Part shown: piece after piece, positions 52,186-61,146 of the stretch
Layout of the letters: each line of letters begins with the position of its first letter
Position numbering within the stretch: the first letter of the stretch is position 1
DNA from: Streptomyces smaragdinus
GTDB taxonomy: Bacteria > Actinomycetota > Actinomycetes > Streptomycetales > Streptomycetaceae
Direction: 5' to 3'
Assembly (NCBI RefSeq): GCF_009604385.1
Contig: NZ_WEGJ01000013.1
Span: 97,566-161,565 of the forward strand
Length of the DNA stretch: 64,000 bases
Translations under genes and position numbers: made by a program
Notes under the pieces: generated by a model
What the model saw: the letters and a program-made list of their open reading frames with translations, nothing else
Databases searched by the model: none
Told to the model about the DNA's origin: nothing

Positions 52186-53209
52186 GCCGATTCTGCAGGT
52201 CCGCGATCTGGTCAAGCACTTCCCGCTCACCCAGGGGATCCTGTTCCAGAAGCAGGTCGGCGCGGTCCGGGCGGTGGACGGGGTGTCCTTCGACCTGTAC
52301 CCGGGCGAGACCCTGGGCATCGTCGGGGAGTCCGGCTGCGGCAAGTCGACCGTCGCCAAGCTGCTGATGCGGCTGGAGACGCCGACGTCGGGCCAGATCC
52401 TGTACAAGGGCGAGGACATCTCGAAGCTGTCCGGGCGGGCGCTGAAGGCGGTGCGGCGGAACATCCAGATGGTGTTCCAGGACCCGTACACGTCGCTCAA
52501 CCCGCGGATGACGGTCGGCGACATCATCGGGGAGCCGTTCGACATCCATCCCGAGGTGGCGCCGAAGGGCTCGCGGCGGGCGAAGGTCCAGGAGCTCCTG
52601 GACGTCGTGGGGCTCAACCCGGAGTACATCAACCGCTACCCGCACCAGTTCTCCGGCGGCCAGCGCCAGCGCATCGGCATCGCGCGCGGGCTGGCGCTGC
52701 GGCCCGAGATCATCATCTGCGACGAGCCGGTCTCCGCGCTGGACGTGTCCGTCCAGGCGCAGGTCGTCAATCTGATGGAGCGGCTGCAGGGCGAGTTCGG
52801 CCTGTCGTACGTCTTCATCGCGCACGACCTGTCCGTGGTCCGGCACATCTCCGACCGCGTCGGCGTCATGTACCTCGGCCGGATGGCGGAGCTCGGCACC
52901 GACACCGAGATCTACGACCACCCGACCCACCCGTACACCCAGGCGCTGCTCTCCGCCGTTCCCGTGCCCGACCCCGAGGCACGCGAGGGGCGCGAGCGGA
53001 TCCTGCTCCAGGGCGACGTGCCGTCCCCGGCCGACCCGCCGTCGGGCTGCCGCTTCCGGACCCGGTGCTGGAAGGCGGTGGAGCGGTGCGCCACCGAGAC
53101 CCCGGTGCTCGCCGTCCCCAAGCGCTTCGCCGGCACCGGCGAGGGCGCGGCGCACCTGTCGGCCTGCCACTTCGCGGAGGAGAAGGACGTCGTGCACACG
53201 GCAGCCTGA
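52178..53209 (+). CDS. Peptide ABC importer ATPase, DppF type (copy 1)
   Basis: 343-aa second ATPase. It has Walker A GESGCGKS (about 49-56), signature FSGGQRQR, Walker B IIICDEPVSALD and the C-terminal CRFRTRCWKAVERC cysteine motif. The N-terminal LVKHFPLTQGILFQKQVGAVRAVDGVSF is the DppF/OppF signature. It overlaps the DppD-type gene by 8 bp and pairs with it as the ATPase dimer. A hairpin terminator follows. Confidence 0.95.
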   Translation: MPEPILQVRDLVKHFPLTQGILFQKQVGAVRAVDGVSFDLYPGETLGIVGESGCGKSTVAKLLMRLETPTSGQILYKGEDISKLSGRALKAVRRNIQMVFQDPYTSLNPRMTVGDIIGEPFDIHPEVAPKGSRRAKVQELLDVVGLNPEYINRYPHQFSGGQRQRIGIARGLALRPEIIICDEPVSALDVSVQAQVVNLMERLQGEFGLSYVFIAHDLSVVRHISDRVGVMYLGRMAELGTDTEIYDHPTHPYTQALLSAVPVPDPEAREGRERILLQGDVPSPADPPSGCRFRTRCWKAVERCATETPVLAVPKRFAGTGEGAAHLSACHFAEEKDVVHTAA

Positions 53210-53250
53210 GGCTGTCGCCGTCGTCCCTTCGTGCCCGCCTCCGCGGCCCG

Positions 53251-53280
53251 CCCCGGCTCCCCCCTCTGCGGGAGCCGGGG
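53251..53280 (+). terminator. Hairpin terminator of the first peptide-importer operon
   Basis: CCCCGGCTCCC / GGGAGCCGGGG, perfect 11-bp stem with 8-nt loop, 41 bp after the last ATPase stop. Confidence 0.82.
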
Positions 53281-53427
53281 CTTCGGCATGTCCGGGGGTC
53301 TTCCTCCTGCATCCGGGCGTTTGTGCCGCCACGAGTGGGCGCACCGCGGGCCCGTACGGATGCGCGTTGATCATATTTCCTGTCATATGGGGCTCTGAAT
53401 GCGGTCACCGACCTGTGGAGGAGCCCG

Positions 53428-55062
53428 ATGCGGGGAGTCACGCGCGTCGTGTGTGTCGTGGGAGCCGGTTCGCTGCTGGCCGGCTGCGGGGTGGCCGGCG
53501 GGGAGTCCCGCGGGGGCACCGATCCGAACGGTGTCGTACGAGCCTCGTGGAGCGATCCGCAGCGGCCGATCGAGCCCGGGAACACCAACGAGGTGCAGGG
53601 CGGCAAGGTCCTCGGCCTCATCACCCGCGGGCTGACCCGCTACGACCCGAAGACCGCGGAGTCCGTCAACGACCTCGCCGAGTCGATCGAGACCGAGGAC
53701 AGCCGGGTCTGGCGAATCAGGCTGCGCGAGGGCCTGCGCTTCAGCGACGGCACGCCGGTCACCGCGCGGTCCTTCACCGACGCCTGGAACTACACCGCGA
53801 ACATCACGAACAAGCAGGTCAACGCCCCCTTCTTCCAGTACGTCGAGGGCTACGCCGACGTCCACCCCGCCGACGAGACCGCCCGCCCGAGGGCGAAGAC
53901 CATGTCGGGGCTGAAGGTCACCGGCCCGCGCACCTTCGAGGTCCGGCTCACCCAGCGGTACGCCACCTGGGCGGAGGGCCTCGGCTACCAGGCGTTCGCC
54001 CCGCTGCCGCGGCTGTTCTTCGAGGACCACGCCGCGTGGCTGCGGCGGCCGGTCGGGAACGGTCCGTACAAGGTGGAGTCGTATCGGCGGGGCAAGGCGA
54101 TGAAGCTGGTCGCCGACCCCGCGTACCGGGGGCCCGACAAGGCCCGTAACGGCGGTGTGGAGCTGGTCGTCTACACCGACCCCAACACCGCGTACGCCGA
54201 TCTCCTCGCCGGGAATCTGGACGTCGCCGACGACATCCCGGCCGCCCAGCTGCCCAACGCCGCCGCCGACCTCGGGGACCGGTTCGTGGTCCGGCCGGCC
54301 GGGATCATCCAGACGGTGTCCTTCCCGTTCTACGACAGGGCCTGGCGCGGCGCCCGCGCCGCCAAGGTGCGGCGGGGGATCTCCATGGCCATCGACCGGG
54401 ACGCGATCACGAAGCGGATCTTCAACGGGACGCGGATCCCCGCCAAGGACTGGACCTCGCCCGTGCTGGGCGCCAAGGGCGGCTACGACGCCTCCGTGTG
54501 CGGTGAGGTCTGTTCGTACGACCCGAAGAAGGCGCGGCGGCTGATCGAGGAAGGCGGCGGGCTCCCCGGCGGGAAGCTCGTCCTCACCTCGAACGTCGAC
54601 ACCGGGTCGCACCGGGACTGGATGGACGCCGTGTGCCACAGCGTCGACAAGGCGCTCGGCAGGGAGCACAGCTGCGTCGTCAACCCGGTGGGGACGTTCG
54701 CCGACTACCGGACACAGGTCACCGACCGGAAGATGACCGGGCCGTTCCGGGCGGGATGGCAGATGGACTACCCGAACATCGAGAACTTCCTGTCGAAGCT
54801 GTACTACACGGACGCCTCGTCCAACGACGGCGGCCACAGCAACCCCGAGTTCGACCGGCTCATCGACCAGGCCAACGCGGCACCGTCCGCCGCGGCGGCG
54901 GTCGCCGGCTTCAAGGACGCCGAGCGGATCCTCGCCCGCGACGTCCCGGCGATCCCGCTCTGGTACCAGAACGGCTCCGCGGGCTTCTCCGAACGCGTCC
55001 GTGACGTCGCCCTCGACCCGTTCAGCGTCCCCGTCTATCAGGCGATCACGGTCACGCGGTAG
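53428..55062 (+). CDS. Peptide ABC importer, binding lipoprotein (copy 2)
   Basis: 544-aa paralogue of the protein at 47610, colinear over the whole length (VVRASWSDPQRPIEPGNTNEVQGGKVLGLITRGL; MAIDRDAITKRIFNGTRIPAKDW). The lipobox is LAGC (C20). It differs from copy 1 in being more Arg-rich and in having an extra Cys pair in the KGGYDASVCGEVCSYDP loop. GGAGGAG precedes the ATG. The divergence suggests that the duplicate has taken on other ligands. It heads a second complete five-gene operon. Confidence 0.93.
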   Translation: MRGVTRVVCVVGAGSLLAGCGVAGGESRGGTDPNGVVRASWSDPQRPIEPGNTNEVQGGKVLGLITRGLTRYDPKTAESVNDLAESIETEDSRVWRIRLREGLRFSDGTPVTARSFTDAWNYTANITNKQVNAPFFQYVEGYADVHPADETARPRAKTMSGLKVTGPRTFEVRLTQRYATWAEGLGYQAFAPLPRLFFEDHAAWLRRPVGNGPYKVESYRRGKAMKLVADPAYRGPDKARNGGVELVVYTDPNTAYADLLAGNLDVADDIPAAQLPNAAADLGDRFVVRPAGIIQTVSFPFYDRAWRGARAAKVRRGISMAIDRDAITKRIFNGTRIPAKDWTSPVLGAKGGYDASVCGEVCSYDPKKARRLIEEGGGLPGGKLVLTSNVDTGSHRDWMDAVCHSVDKALGREHSCVVNPVGTFADYRTQVTDRKMTGPFRAGWQMDYPNIENFLSKLYYTDASSNDGGHSNPEFDRLIDQANAAPSAAAAVAGFKDAERILARDVPAIPLWYQNGSAGFSERVRDVALDPFSVPVYQAITVTR

Positions 55063-55076
55063 GGAGGTCCACCCGC

Positions 55077-56000
55077 ATGGGTCGCTACGTAATCCGCCGT
55101 CTCCTGCAGATGATCCCCGTCTTCATCGGGTCCACGTTCCTGATCTTCCTCATGGTGTACGCCCTCGGCGACCCCGTCACCGCGTTCTTCGGCGACCGGC
55201 GGCCCGACCCGGCGACCGCCGCCGCGATCCGGCACGAGTACAACCTCGACAAGCCCCTGTGGCAGCAATACCTCATCTACATGGGCAAGATCTTCACCGG
55301 CGACTTCGGCACGGCCTTCAACGGCGAACCGGTCGTCGACCTGATGGCCCGCGCCTGGCCCATCACCATCCGGCTCGCCCTGCTCGCGGTGTTCTTCCAG
55401 GCGATCGTCGGCATCACCCTCGGCGTGCTGTCCGGACTGCGCCGCGGAAGGGCGCTGGACACCTCCGTGCTGCTGGCCACCCTCGTGGTGATCTCCATCC
55501 CGACGTTCGTCATGGGCTATCTGCTCCAGTACCTCTTCGGCGTCAACTGGAACATCGCCCCCGTCTCCGTCTCCGCCGCCGCGCCGCTGGACGAGCTGAT
55601 CCTCCCCGCGATCGTTCTCGCCCTGGTCTCCCTCGCGTACACCACCCGCCTCACCCGCACCTCGGTGAGCGAGAACGCCCGCGCCGACTACATCCGCACC
55701 GCCGTCGCCAAGGGCCTGCCCGGGCGCCGGATCACCGTGCGCCATCTGCTGCGCAACAGCCTGATCCCCGTCGTCACCTTCCTCGGCATCGACATCGGCA
55801 ATCTGATGGGCGGCGCCATCGTCACCGAGCGGATCTTCAACATCCAGGGCGTCGGCTACCAGCTCTACCAGGGCATCCTGCGCCAGAACGCCCCCACCGT
55901 CGTCGGCTTCGTGACCATCCTCGTGATCATCTTCCTGCTGGCCAACCTGCTCGTCGACCTGCTCTACGCGGTCCTGGACCCGAGGATCCGCCTTGCGTGA
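55077..56000 (+). CDS. Peptide ABC importer permease, DppB type (copy 2)
   Basis: 307 aa, exactly the length of copy 1. MGRYVIRRLLQMIPVFIGSTFLIFLMVYALGDP begins the protein and RTAVAKGLPGRRITVRHLLRNSLIPVVTFLGIDIG is the coupling loop. GGGAGG precedes the ATG, 14 bp after the binding-protein stop. It overlaps the next gene by 8 bp, as in copy 1. Confidence 0.95.
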   Translation: MGRYVIRRLLQMIPVFIGSTFLIFLMVYALGDPVTAFFGDRRPDPATAAAIRHEYNLDKPLWQQYLIYMGKIFTGDFGTAFNGEPVVDLMARAWPITIRLALLAVFFQAIVGITLGVLSGLRRGRALDTSVLLATLVVISIPTFVMGYLLQYLFGVNWNIAPVSVSAAAPLDELILPAIVLALVSLAYTTRLTRTSVSENARADYIRTAVAKGLPGRRITVRHLLRNSLIPVVTFLGIDIGNLMGGAIVTERIFNIQGVGYQLYQGILRQNAPTVVGFVTILVIIFLLANLLVDLLYAVLDPRIRLA

Positions 56001-57021
56001 CCCCCACTCCGAGCGTCCGGACGACGTCGACCCCCTGGCCAACGCGGGCACGGGCGGCCCCGAGCTGCCCAACTCCACCGAGGTCGGCATCGACGTCGCC
56101 ACCGAGGAGGCGGAATCCCTGGAGAACGCCGACTACACCCACCCCGGCGACCCGGGCACGGCCACCTCCGCCACCGAGGCGCGCAGCCTGTGGGGGCACG
56201 CCTGGCGCGATCTGCGGCGCAACCCGATCTTCCTGGTGTCCGCGCTGCTCATCGTCTTCCTGGTCTTCGTCTCCCTGTGGCCGAGCGTGGTCGCCGGCGG
56301 CAGCCCGTACGACTGCGACCTGGCGCACTCCCGGGAGGGGGCGTCCGGCAGCCATCCCTTCGGGTTCGACCTCCAGGGCTGCGACGTCTACAACCGCACC
56401 GTCTACGGGGCCCGGGCCTCCGTCTCCGTCGGGGTCTTCGCCACCCTCGGCGCCGCGCTGCTCGGGACCGTGCTGGGCGGGCTGGCCGGGTACTTCGGCG
56501 GCTGGTGGGACGGGGTGCTGTCGCGGATCACGGAGATCTTCTTCGGTATCCCGATCCTGCTCGGCGGGCTGGTGTTCCTGTCGGTCGTCCCCAGCGGGTC
56601 CATCTGGCCGGTGATCGGCTTCATCGTGCTGCTGGGCTGGCCGCAGATCGCGCGGATCGCCCGTGGCTCGGTGATCACCGCCAAGCAGAACGACTACGTC
56701 CAGGCGGCCCGTTCGCTCGGCGCCTCCAACTCGCGGATCATGCTGCGGCACGTCCTGCCCAACGCCGTCGCGCCGATCATCGTCGTCGCGACCATCGCCC
56801 TCGGTACGTACATCGCCCTGGAGGCGACCCTGTCGTATCTGGGCGTGGGCCTGAAGCCGCCCACGATCTCCTGGGGCCAGGACATCTCCACGGCGGCGCC
56901 GCAGTACCGCAACGCCCCGCACATGCTGCTGTGGCCGGCCGCCTGGCTGAGCGTCACGGTGCTCGCGTTCATCATGCTCGGCGACGCGGTCCGCGACGCC
57001 CTCGACCCGAAGCTGCGGTGA
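55993..57021 (+). CDS. Peptide ABC importer permease, DppC type (copy 2), TTG start
   Basis: 342-aa counterpart of the protein at 50269, with a cytoplasmic N-terminal extension about 35 residues longer and acidic (DDVDPLANAGTGGPELPNS). Membrane part and coupling loop (AARSLGASNSRIMLRHVLPNAVAPIIV) are conserved. The start is TTG at 55993, at the same 8-bp overlap where copy 1 has ATG. A rare start in an operon with tight coupling may lower its yield; the next in-frame starts would remove conserved sequence. Confidence 0.92.
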   Translation: MRDPHSERPDDVDPLANAGTGGPELPNSTEVGIDVATEEAESLENADYTHPGDPGTATSATEARSLWGHAWRDLRRNPIFLVSALLIVFLVFVSLWPSVVAGGSPYDCDLAHSREGASGSHPFGFDLQGCDVYNRTVYGARASVSVGVFATLGAALLGTVLGGLAGYFGGWWDGVLSRITEIFFGIPILLGGLVFLSVVPSGSIWPVIGFIVLLGWPQIARIARGSVITAKQNDYVQAARSLGASNSRIMLRHVLPNAVAPIIVVATIALGTYIALEATLSYLGVGLKPPTISWGQDISTAAPQYRNAPHMLLWPAAWLSVTVLAFIMLGDAVRDALDPKLR

Positions 57022-58040
57022 CGGAGATGGCTGCACTGCTGGAAGTCCGCGACCTCCAGGTCGAGTTCCGCACCCGCGACGGGATCGCGAAGGCCGTCAA
57101 CGGGGTCACGTACTCCGTCGACGCGGGCGAGACCCTCGCCGTGCTCGGCGAGTCCGGCTCGGGAAAGTCCGTGACCGCCCAGGCCGTGATGGGCATCCTC
57201 GACTCGCCGCCCGGGTTCGTCACCGGCGGGGAGATCGTCTTCCAGGGCAAGGACCTGCTGAAGATGGGCGCGGAGGAGCGGCGGAAGACGCGCGGCGACA
57301 AGATGGCGATGATCTTCCAGGACGCGCTGTCCTCGCTCAACCCGGTGCTGAGCGTGGGCTATCAGCTGGGCGAGATGTTCCGGGTGCACCGGGGCGCGTC
57401 GAAGAAGGACGCCAGGGCCAAGGCCGTCGAGCTGATGGAGCGGGTGCGCATCCCGGCGGCGAAGGCCCGGGTCGACGACTACCCGCACCAGTTCTCCGGC
57501 GGAATGCGCCAGCGCATCATGATCGCCATGGCGCTCGCGCTCGACCCCGACCTGATCATCGCGGACGAGCCCACGACCGCGCTCGACGTCACGGTCCAGG
57601 CGCAGGTGATGGACCTCTTGGCCGAGCTGCAGCGCGAGACGAACATGGGGCTGATCCTCATCACCCACGACCTCGGGGTGGTCGCGGACGTGGCCGACAA
57701 GATCGCCGTGATGTACGCGGGCCGCATCGTCGAGGCGGCGTCCGTGCACGACATCTACCGGGCGCCGGCCCACCCGTACACCCGCGGACTGCTCGACTCG
57801 ATCCCGCGGCTGGACCTCAAGGGCCAGGAGCTCTACGCGATCAAGGGCCTGCCGCCCAACCTCCTCGCTATCCCGCCCGGCTGCGCCTTCAACCCGCGCT
57901 GCCCGCGCGCCCGGAGCGTGTGCCGCACGGACCGGCCGCCCGTGTACGACGTGACGGACGACGCGGGCAGGCCCCTCGAGCCGCCCCGGGGGAGCGCGTG
58001 CCACTTCTGGAAGGAACAGCTCCATGACCGACCCGTCTGA
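57018..58040 (+). CDS. Peptide ABC importer ATPase, DppD type (copy 2)
   Basis: 340-aa nucleotide-binding subunit with GESGSGKS, FSGGMRQR, LIIADEPT and CAFNPRCPRARSVCR. I chose the GTG at 57018, whose GTGA overlaps the permease stop; an ATG at 57027 would drop three residues but has GGAG too close to it. The 3' end overlaps the DppF-type gene by 17 bp. Confidence 0.93.
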   Translation: MTEMAALLEVRDLQVEFRTRDGIAKAVNGVTYSVDAGETLAVLGESGSGKSVTAQAVMGILDSPPGFVTGGEIVFQGKDLLKMGAEERRKTRGDKMAMIFQDALSSLNPVLSVGYQLGEMFRVHRGASKKDARAKAVELMERVRIPAAKARVDDYPHQFSGGMRQRIMIAMALALDPDLIIADEPTTALDVTVQAQVMDLLAELQRETNMGLILITHDLGVVADVADKIAVMYAGRIVEAASVHDIYRAPAHPYTRGLLDSIPRLDLKGQELYAIKGLPPNLLAIPPGCAFNPRCPRARSVCRTDRPPVYDVTDDAGRPLEPPRGSACHFWKEQLHDRPV

Positions 58041-59067
58041 GGCCATCCTCCAGGTACGCGACCTCGTCAAGCACTATCCGCTGACCCAGGGGATCATCTT
58101 CCGCAAGCACGTCGGCGCCGTCCAGGCCGTCGACGGGGTGTCGTTCGACCTGAACAGAGGCGAGACGCTCGGCATCGTGGGGGAGTCGGGCTGCGGGAAG
58201 TCCACCGTCGCGAAGATGCTCGTCAACCTGGAACAGCCCACCTCCGGGCAGATCCTGTACAAGGGCGACGACATCTCGAAGCTGTCAGGGCGCGCGCTGC
58301 GGGCCGTACGGCGGAACATCCAGATGGTGTTCCAGGACCCGTACACCTCGCTCAACCCGCGGATGACCGTCGGCGACATCATCGGGGAGCCGTACGACAT
58401 CCACCCCGAGGTCGCGCCGAAAGGGTCGCGGCGGGCGAAGGTGCAGGAACTGCTCGACGTCGTGGGGCTCAACCCGGAGTACATCAACCGCTATCCGCAC
58501 CAGTTCTCCGGCGGCCAGCGCCAGCGCATCGGCATCGCGCGGGGGCTGGCGCTGCGGCCCGAGATCATCGTGGCCGACGAGCCCGTGTCGGCGCTCGACG
58601 TGTCCGTGCAGGCGCAGGTGGTGAACCTGCTGGAGCGGCTGCAGGACGAGTTCGGGCTGTCGTACGCCTTCATCGCGCACGACCTCTCCGTCGTACGCCA
58701 TATCTCCGACCGTGTCGCCGTGATGTACCTCGGCCGGCTCGCCGAACTCGGCACGGACACCGAGATCTACGACCACCCGACCCATCCGTACACCCAGGCG
58801 CTGCTCTCCGCCGTCCCCGTGCCCGACCCCGAGGCGCGGGAGGGGCGGGCGCGGATCATCCTCTCCGGCGACGTGCCCTCGCCCGCGGACCCGCCGTCGG
58901 GGTGCCGCTTCCGCACCCGGTGCTGGAAGGCGCAGGCGCGGTGTGCGGCGGAGGTGCCCCAACTGGCCGTACCGGAGCACCTCGTCGGGGCGGGCGGGCC
59001 GGTGGAGCATCCGTCGGCGTGCTTCTTCGCGGAGGACATGGCGGCGGCGGGTCACTCCGCGCCGTAG
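58024..59067 (+). CDS. Peptide ABC importer ATPase, DppF type (copy 2)
   Basis: 347-aa second ATPase with GESGCGKS, FSGGQRQR, IIVADEPVSALD and CRFRTRCWKAQARC. It is nearly identical to copy 1 in the middle (SGRALRAVRRNIQMVFQDPYTSLNPRMTVGDIIGEP). It is the last gene of the second operon. I found no obvious hairpin in the 145 bp before the surface-protein gene. Confidence 0.95.
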   Translation: MTDPSEAILQVRDLVKHYPLTQGIIFRKHVGAVQAVDGVSFDLNRGETLGIVGESGCGKSTVAKMLVNLEQPTSGQILYKGDDISKLSGRALRAVRRNIQMVFQDPYTSLNPRMTVGDIIGEPYDIHPEVAPKGSRRAKVQELLDVVGLNPEYINRYPHQFSGGQRQRIGIARGLALRPEIIVADEPVSALDVSVQAQVVNLLERLQDEFGLSYAFIAHDLSVVRHISDRVAVMYLGRLAELGTDTEIYDHPTHPYTQALLSAVPVPDPEAREGRARIILSGDVPSPADPPSGCRFRTRCWKAQARCAAEVPQLAVPEHLVGAGGPVEHPSACFFAEDMAAAGHSAP

Positions 59068-59212
59068 GCCGCGTGGGGGAATGTCGTAACCAGCGCATGG
59101 TGTGTTATGCGTATTTTATGTCGTATGAGTGGTAGCTGTTGACGTCATGAACACGTAGCCCGTCCGTCCGTGCGCCCCCGTGCGCCGTGGAACAGAGGGA
59201 AGTCAACAGCGA

Positions 59213-61018
59213 ATGAAGCGCATTTCACGACGTCACGCACGCAGTGTGTGCGGCGCACTGGCCGTGGCCGCGCTGGGCGCCACGCCGGTCGTGGGCAGCA
59301 TCGCCGCCGCCCACACACCGACCGCGGCCCCCGCCGCGGCGATCGTCACGATGACCAAGGCACAGGACCAGGCGGACGACGACGGGTCCGACGGCCGTCT
59401 GCCCGGTGAGGGTGCCGGAAGCGGCTCCCGGAGCGATTCCGACACCGAGGTCGCGGTGCCGGAGCGCCCGGTGATCGAGACCCCGCGCGTCGAGACCCCC
59501 CGGGTCGAGGGGCTCCCGTCCGCACCCGCCCCCGCCGAGGCCGCGCCGGCGCCCGCCGCCGAGCCCGAGGCGCCGCGCATCGAGCCGAGGCCGCCGCTGC
59601 TGCCGGAGGCGCAGGAGGCACGGCCCGGGGTCGTCGGCGAGCAGGCCGGGGCCGCCGTCCCCGAGCGGCCCGCCGCCGACGCCGCCGACGCCTCAGCGGC
59701 CGAGGTCCCGTCCGTGGCGGCCCAGGCCCCCGAGGCCGCCCCCCAGACGCCGGACGCGCAGGAGCAGGCGCCGGCCCAGGCTCCCGCGGAGCGGCCCGCA
59801 CAGGCTCCCGTTGAGGCCGCCCCCGAGCGTCCGGCGGCTGCCCAGGCACCCGACACCCCGGCCGCCGCACCCGGGTCCACCGCCCGCGAGGCCCTCACCC
59901 CCCGGGCTCCGGGAGCCGTCCGCGAGGCCGCCCCGGAGGCCATGCCCGAGACCTACGCCGCCGGGGCCCCGAGCGCCGCGCTGCCCGCCGGCGTACTGCT
60001 CGAGTCCCGTTACGAGGAGTTCCCCCTGCGCCCGCCGCGGGCCGAGCTCCTGCCCGTACCGCGGGTCGGCGCCGCCCAGCCGGACCCGGACCCCGAGGAC
60101 CTCCCCGACGCCCCCGACGAGTCCGAGTCCGACGACGGCGTGAGCTGGGACTCCGACTTCTCCGAGTCGGACGACGGCCCCGGCGCCGACGCCGGTACGG
60201 GATGCCCCACGGGCAACGCCGAGTCGGACGACGGCCCGGGCGCCGACGCCGGCACGGTGTCCTCGGAGTCGGACGACGGCCCCGGTGCCGAGTGCGAGGT
60301 CGAGGGCACGACGGAGATGACGACGGAGACGACGACCAACCCGGTCACCGAGGCCACCACGGTCCGTACGACCGAGGACACCACCCAGTCGGCCACCGAC
60401 GTGACGACGGAGTCGTCGACGCTGTCCACGACGGAGTCGACGATCGAGTGCGGTACGGAGATGTCGACGACGGCGACCACCGCGGCGTCGGTGCTGTCGT
60501 CGACCATGTCGAGCACCGGCTGCACCACGCAGTCCGCCACCCAGTCGAGCACCCAGGTGACGACGGAGTCGTCGACGCTGTCCACGACGGAGTCGACGTC
60601 CGAGTGCGGTACGGAGATGTCGACGACGGCGACCACCGCGGCGTCGGTGCTGTCGTCGACCATGTCGAGCACCGACTGCACCACGGAGACCTCGACCAAC
60701 CCGGTCACGGAGGCCACGACGATCCGCCAGACGATCGAGACGACGACCTCGCCGACGACGGAACACACGACGGACCAGACCACCGAGCACACGACGGACC
60801 AGACCACGGAACACACGACCGGTCACACCACGGAACACACGACCGACATGACGACCGAGCAGCACACCGGCAAGCCCGGTCACATGCCCGACACCGGTGC
60901 CGGTGACACCGGTCCCGCGGCCATCGCCGCCGCCCTGGCCAGCCTCGCCGCCCTGATCGGCGGCGGAGTCCTGGTCACCCGACGCATCCGCCGGAACGCG
61001 GACATCAGCGGCGACTGA
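59213..61018 (+). CDS. Thr-rich repetitive surface protein with sortase-type MPDTG signal
   Basis: 601-aa secreted, probably wall-anchored protein. A signal peptide (about 1-43) is followed by an Ala/Pro/Glu-rich region with APEAAPQ-like repeats (about 75-265), three SESDDGPGADAG-type acidic repeats (about 318-362) and a Thr/Ser-rich stalk (about 363-556) that includes a 43-residue tandem unit and four TTEHTTDQ-type octapeptides. A C-terminal sorting signal ends it: MPDTG (558-562), hydrophobic segment (about 566-590) and RRIRRN. MPDTG is a conservative variant of LPXTG. The composition resembles mucin-like adhesins; Thr stretches could be O-glycosylated. No enzymatic domain is visible. The ATG at 59213 gives a standard signal peptide. 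No sortase gene is in the window. Confidence 0.85.
   Translation: MKRISRRHARSVCGALAVAALGATPVVGSIAAAHTPTAAPAAAIVTMTKAQDQADDDGSDGRLPGEGAGSGSRSDSDTEVAVPERPVIETPRVETPRVEGLPSAPAPAEAAPAPAAEPEAPRIEPRPPLLPEAQEARPGVVGEQAGAAVPERPAADAADASAAEVPSVAAQAPEAAPQTPDAQEQAPAQAPAERPAQAPVEAAPERPAAAQAPDTPAAAPGSTAREALTPRAPGAVREAAPEAMPETYAAGAPSAALPAGVLLESRYEEFPLRPPRAELLPVPRVGAAQPDPDPEDLPDAPDESESDDGVSWDSDFSESDDGPGADAGTGCPTGNAESDDGPGADAGTVSSESDDGPGAECEVEGTTEMTTETTTNPVTEATTVRTTEDTTQSATDVTTESSTLSTTESTIECGTEMSTTATTAASVLSSTMSSTGCTTQSATQSSTQVTTESSTLSTTESTSECGTEMSTTATTAASVLSSTMSSTDCTTETSTNPVTEATTIRQTIETTTSPTTEHTTDQTTEHTTDQTTEHTTGHTTEHTTDMTTEQHTGKPGHMPDTGAGDTGPAAIAAALASLAALIGGGVLVTRRIRRNADISGD
60401..60685 (+). repeat. Two 129-bp tandem units inside the surface-protein gene
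   Basis: 60401-60529 and 60557-60685 are identical except at three positions (two adjacent bases in one codon region, one in another) and are 156 bp apart. They encode STLSTTES(T)xECGTEMSTTATTAASVLSSTMSSTxCTT. Near-identity at DNA level suggests recent duplication and possible length variation. Confidence 0.9.
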
Positions 61019-61029
61019 CGGGGCGCCAC

Positions 61030-61065
61030 GACGGGCCCCGCGGCACACCGGCCGCGGGGCCCGTC
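61030..61065 (+). terminator. Hairpin terminator after the surface-protein gene
   Basis: Perfect 15-bp stem GACGGGCCCCGCGGC with 6-nt loop, 11 bp after the stop. Confidence 0.88.
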
Positions 61066-61146
61066 CTGTCCCTCGTACGGATGGTTCTGCGCGGGCGCAC
61101 GCTCCCGTGCGCACAGGGTCGTTGCCCCGTGTGCCAGCTTGGCCGC

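Noticed and set aside
60300..60880. CRISPR-like array suggested by regular short repeats
   Set aside because: The repeats are in frame, code for Thr-rich peptide units and have no unique spacers.
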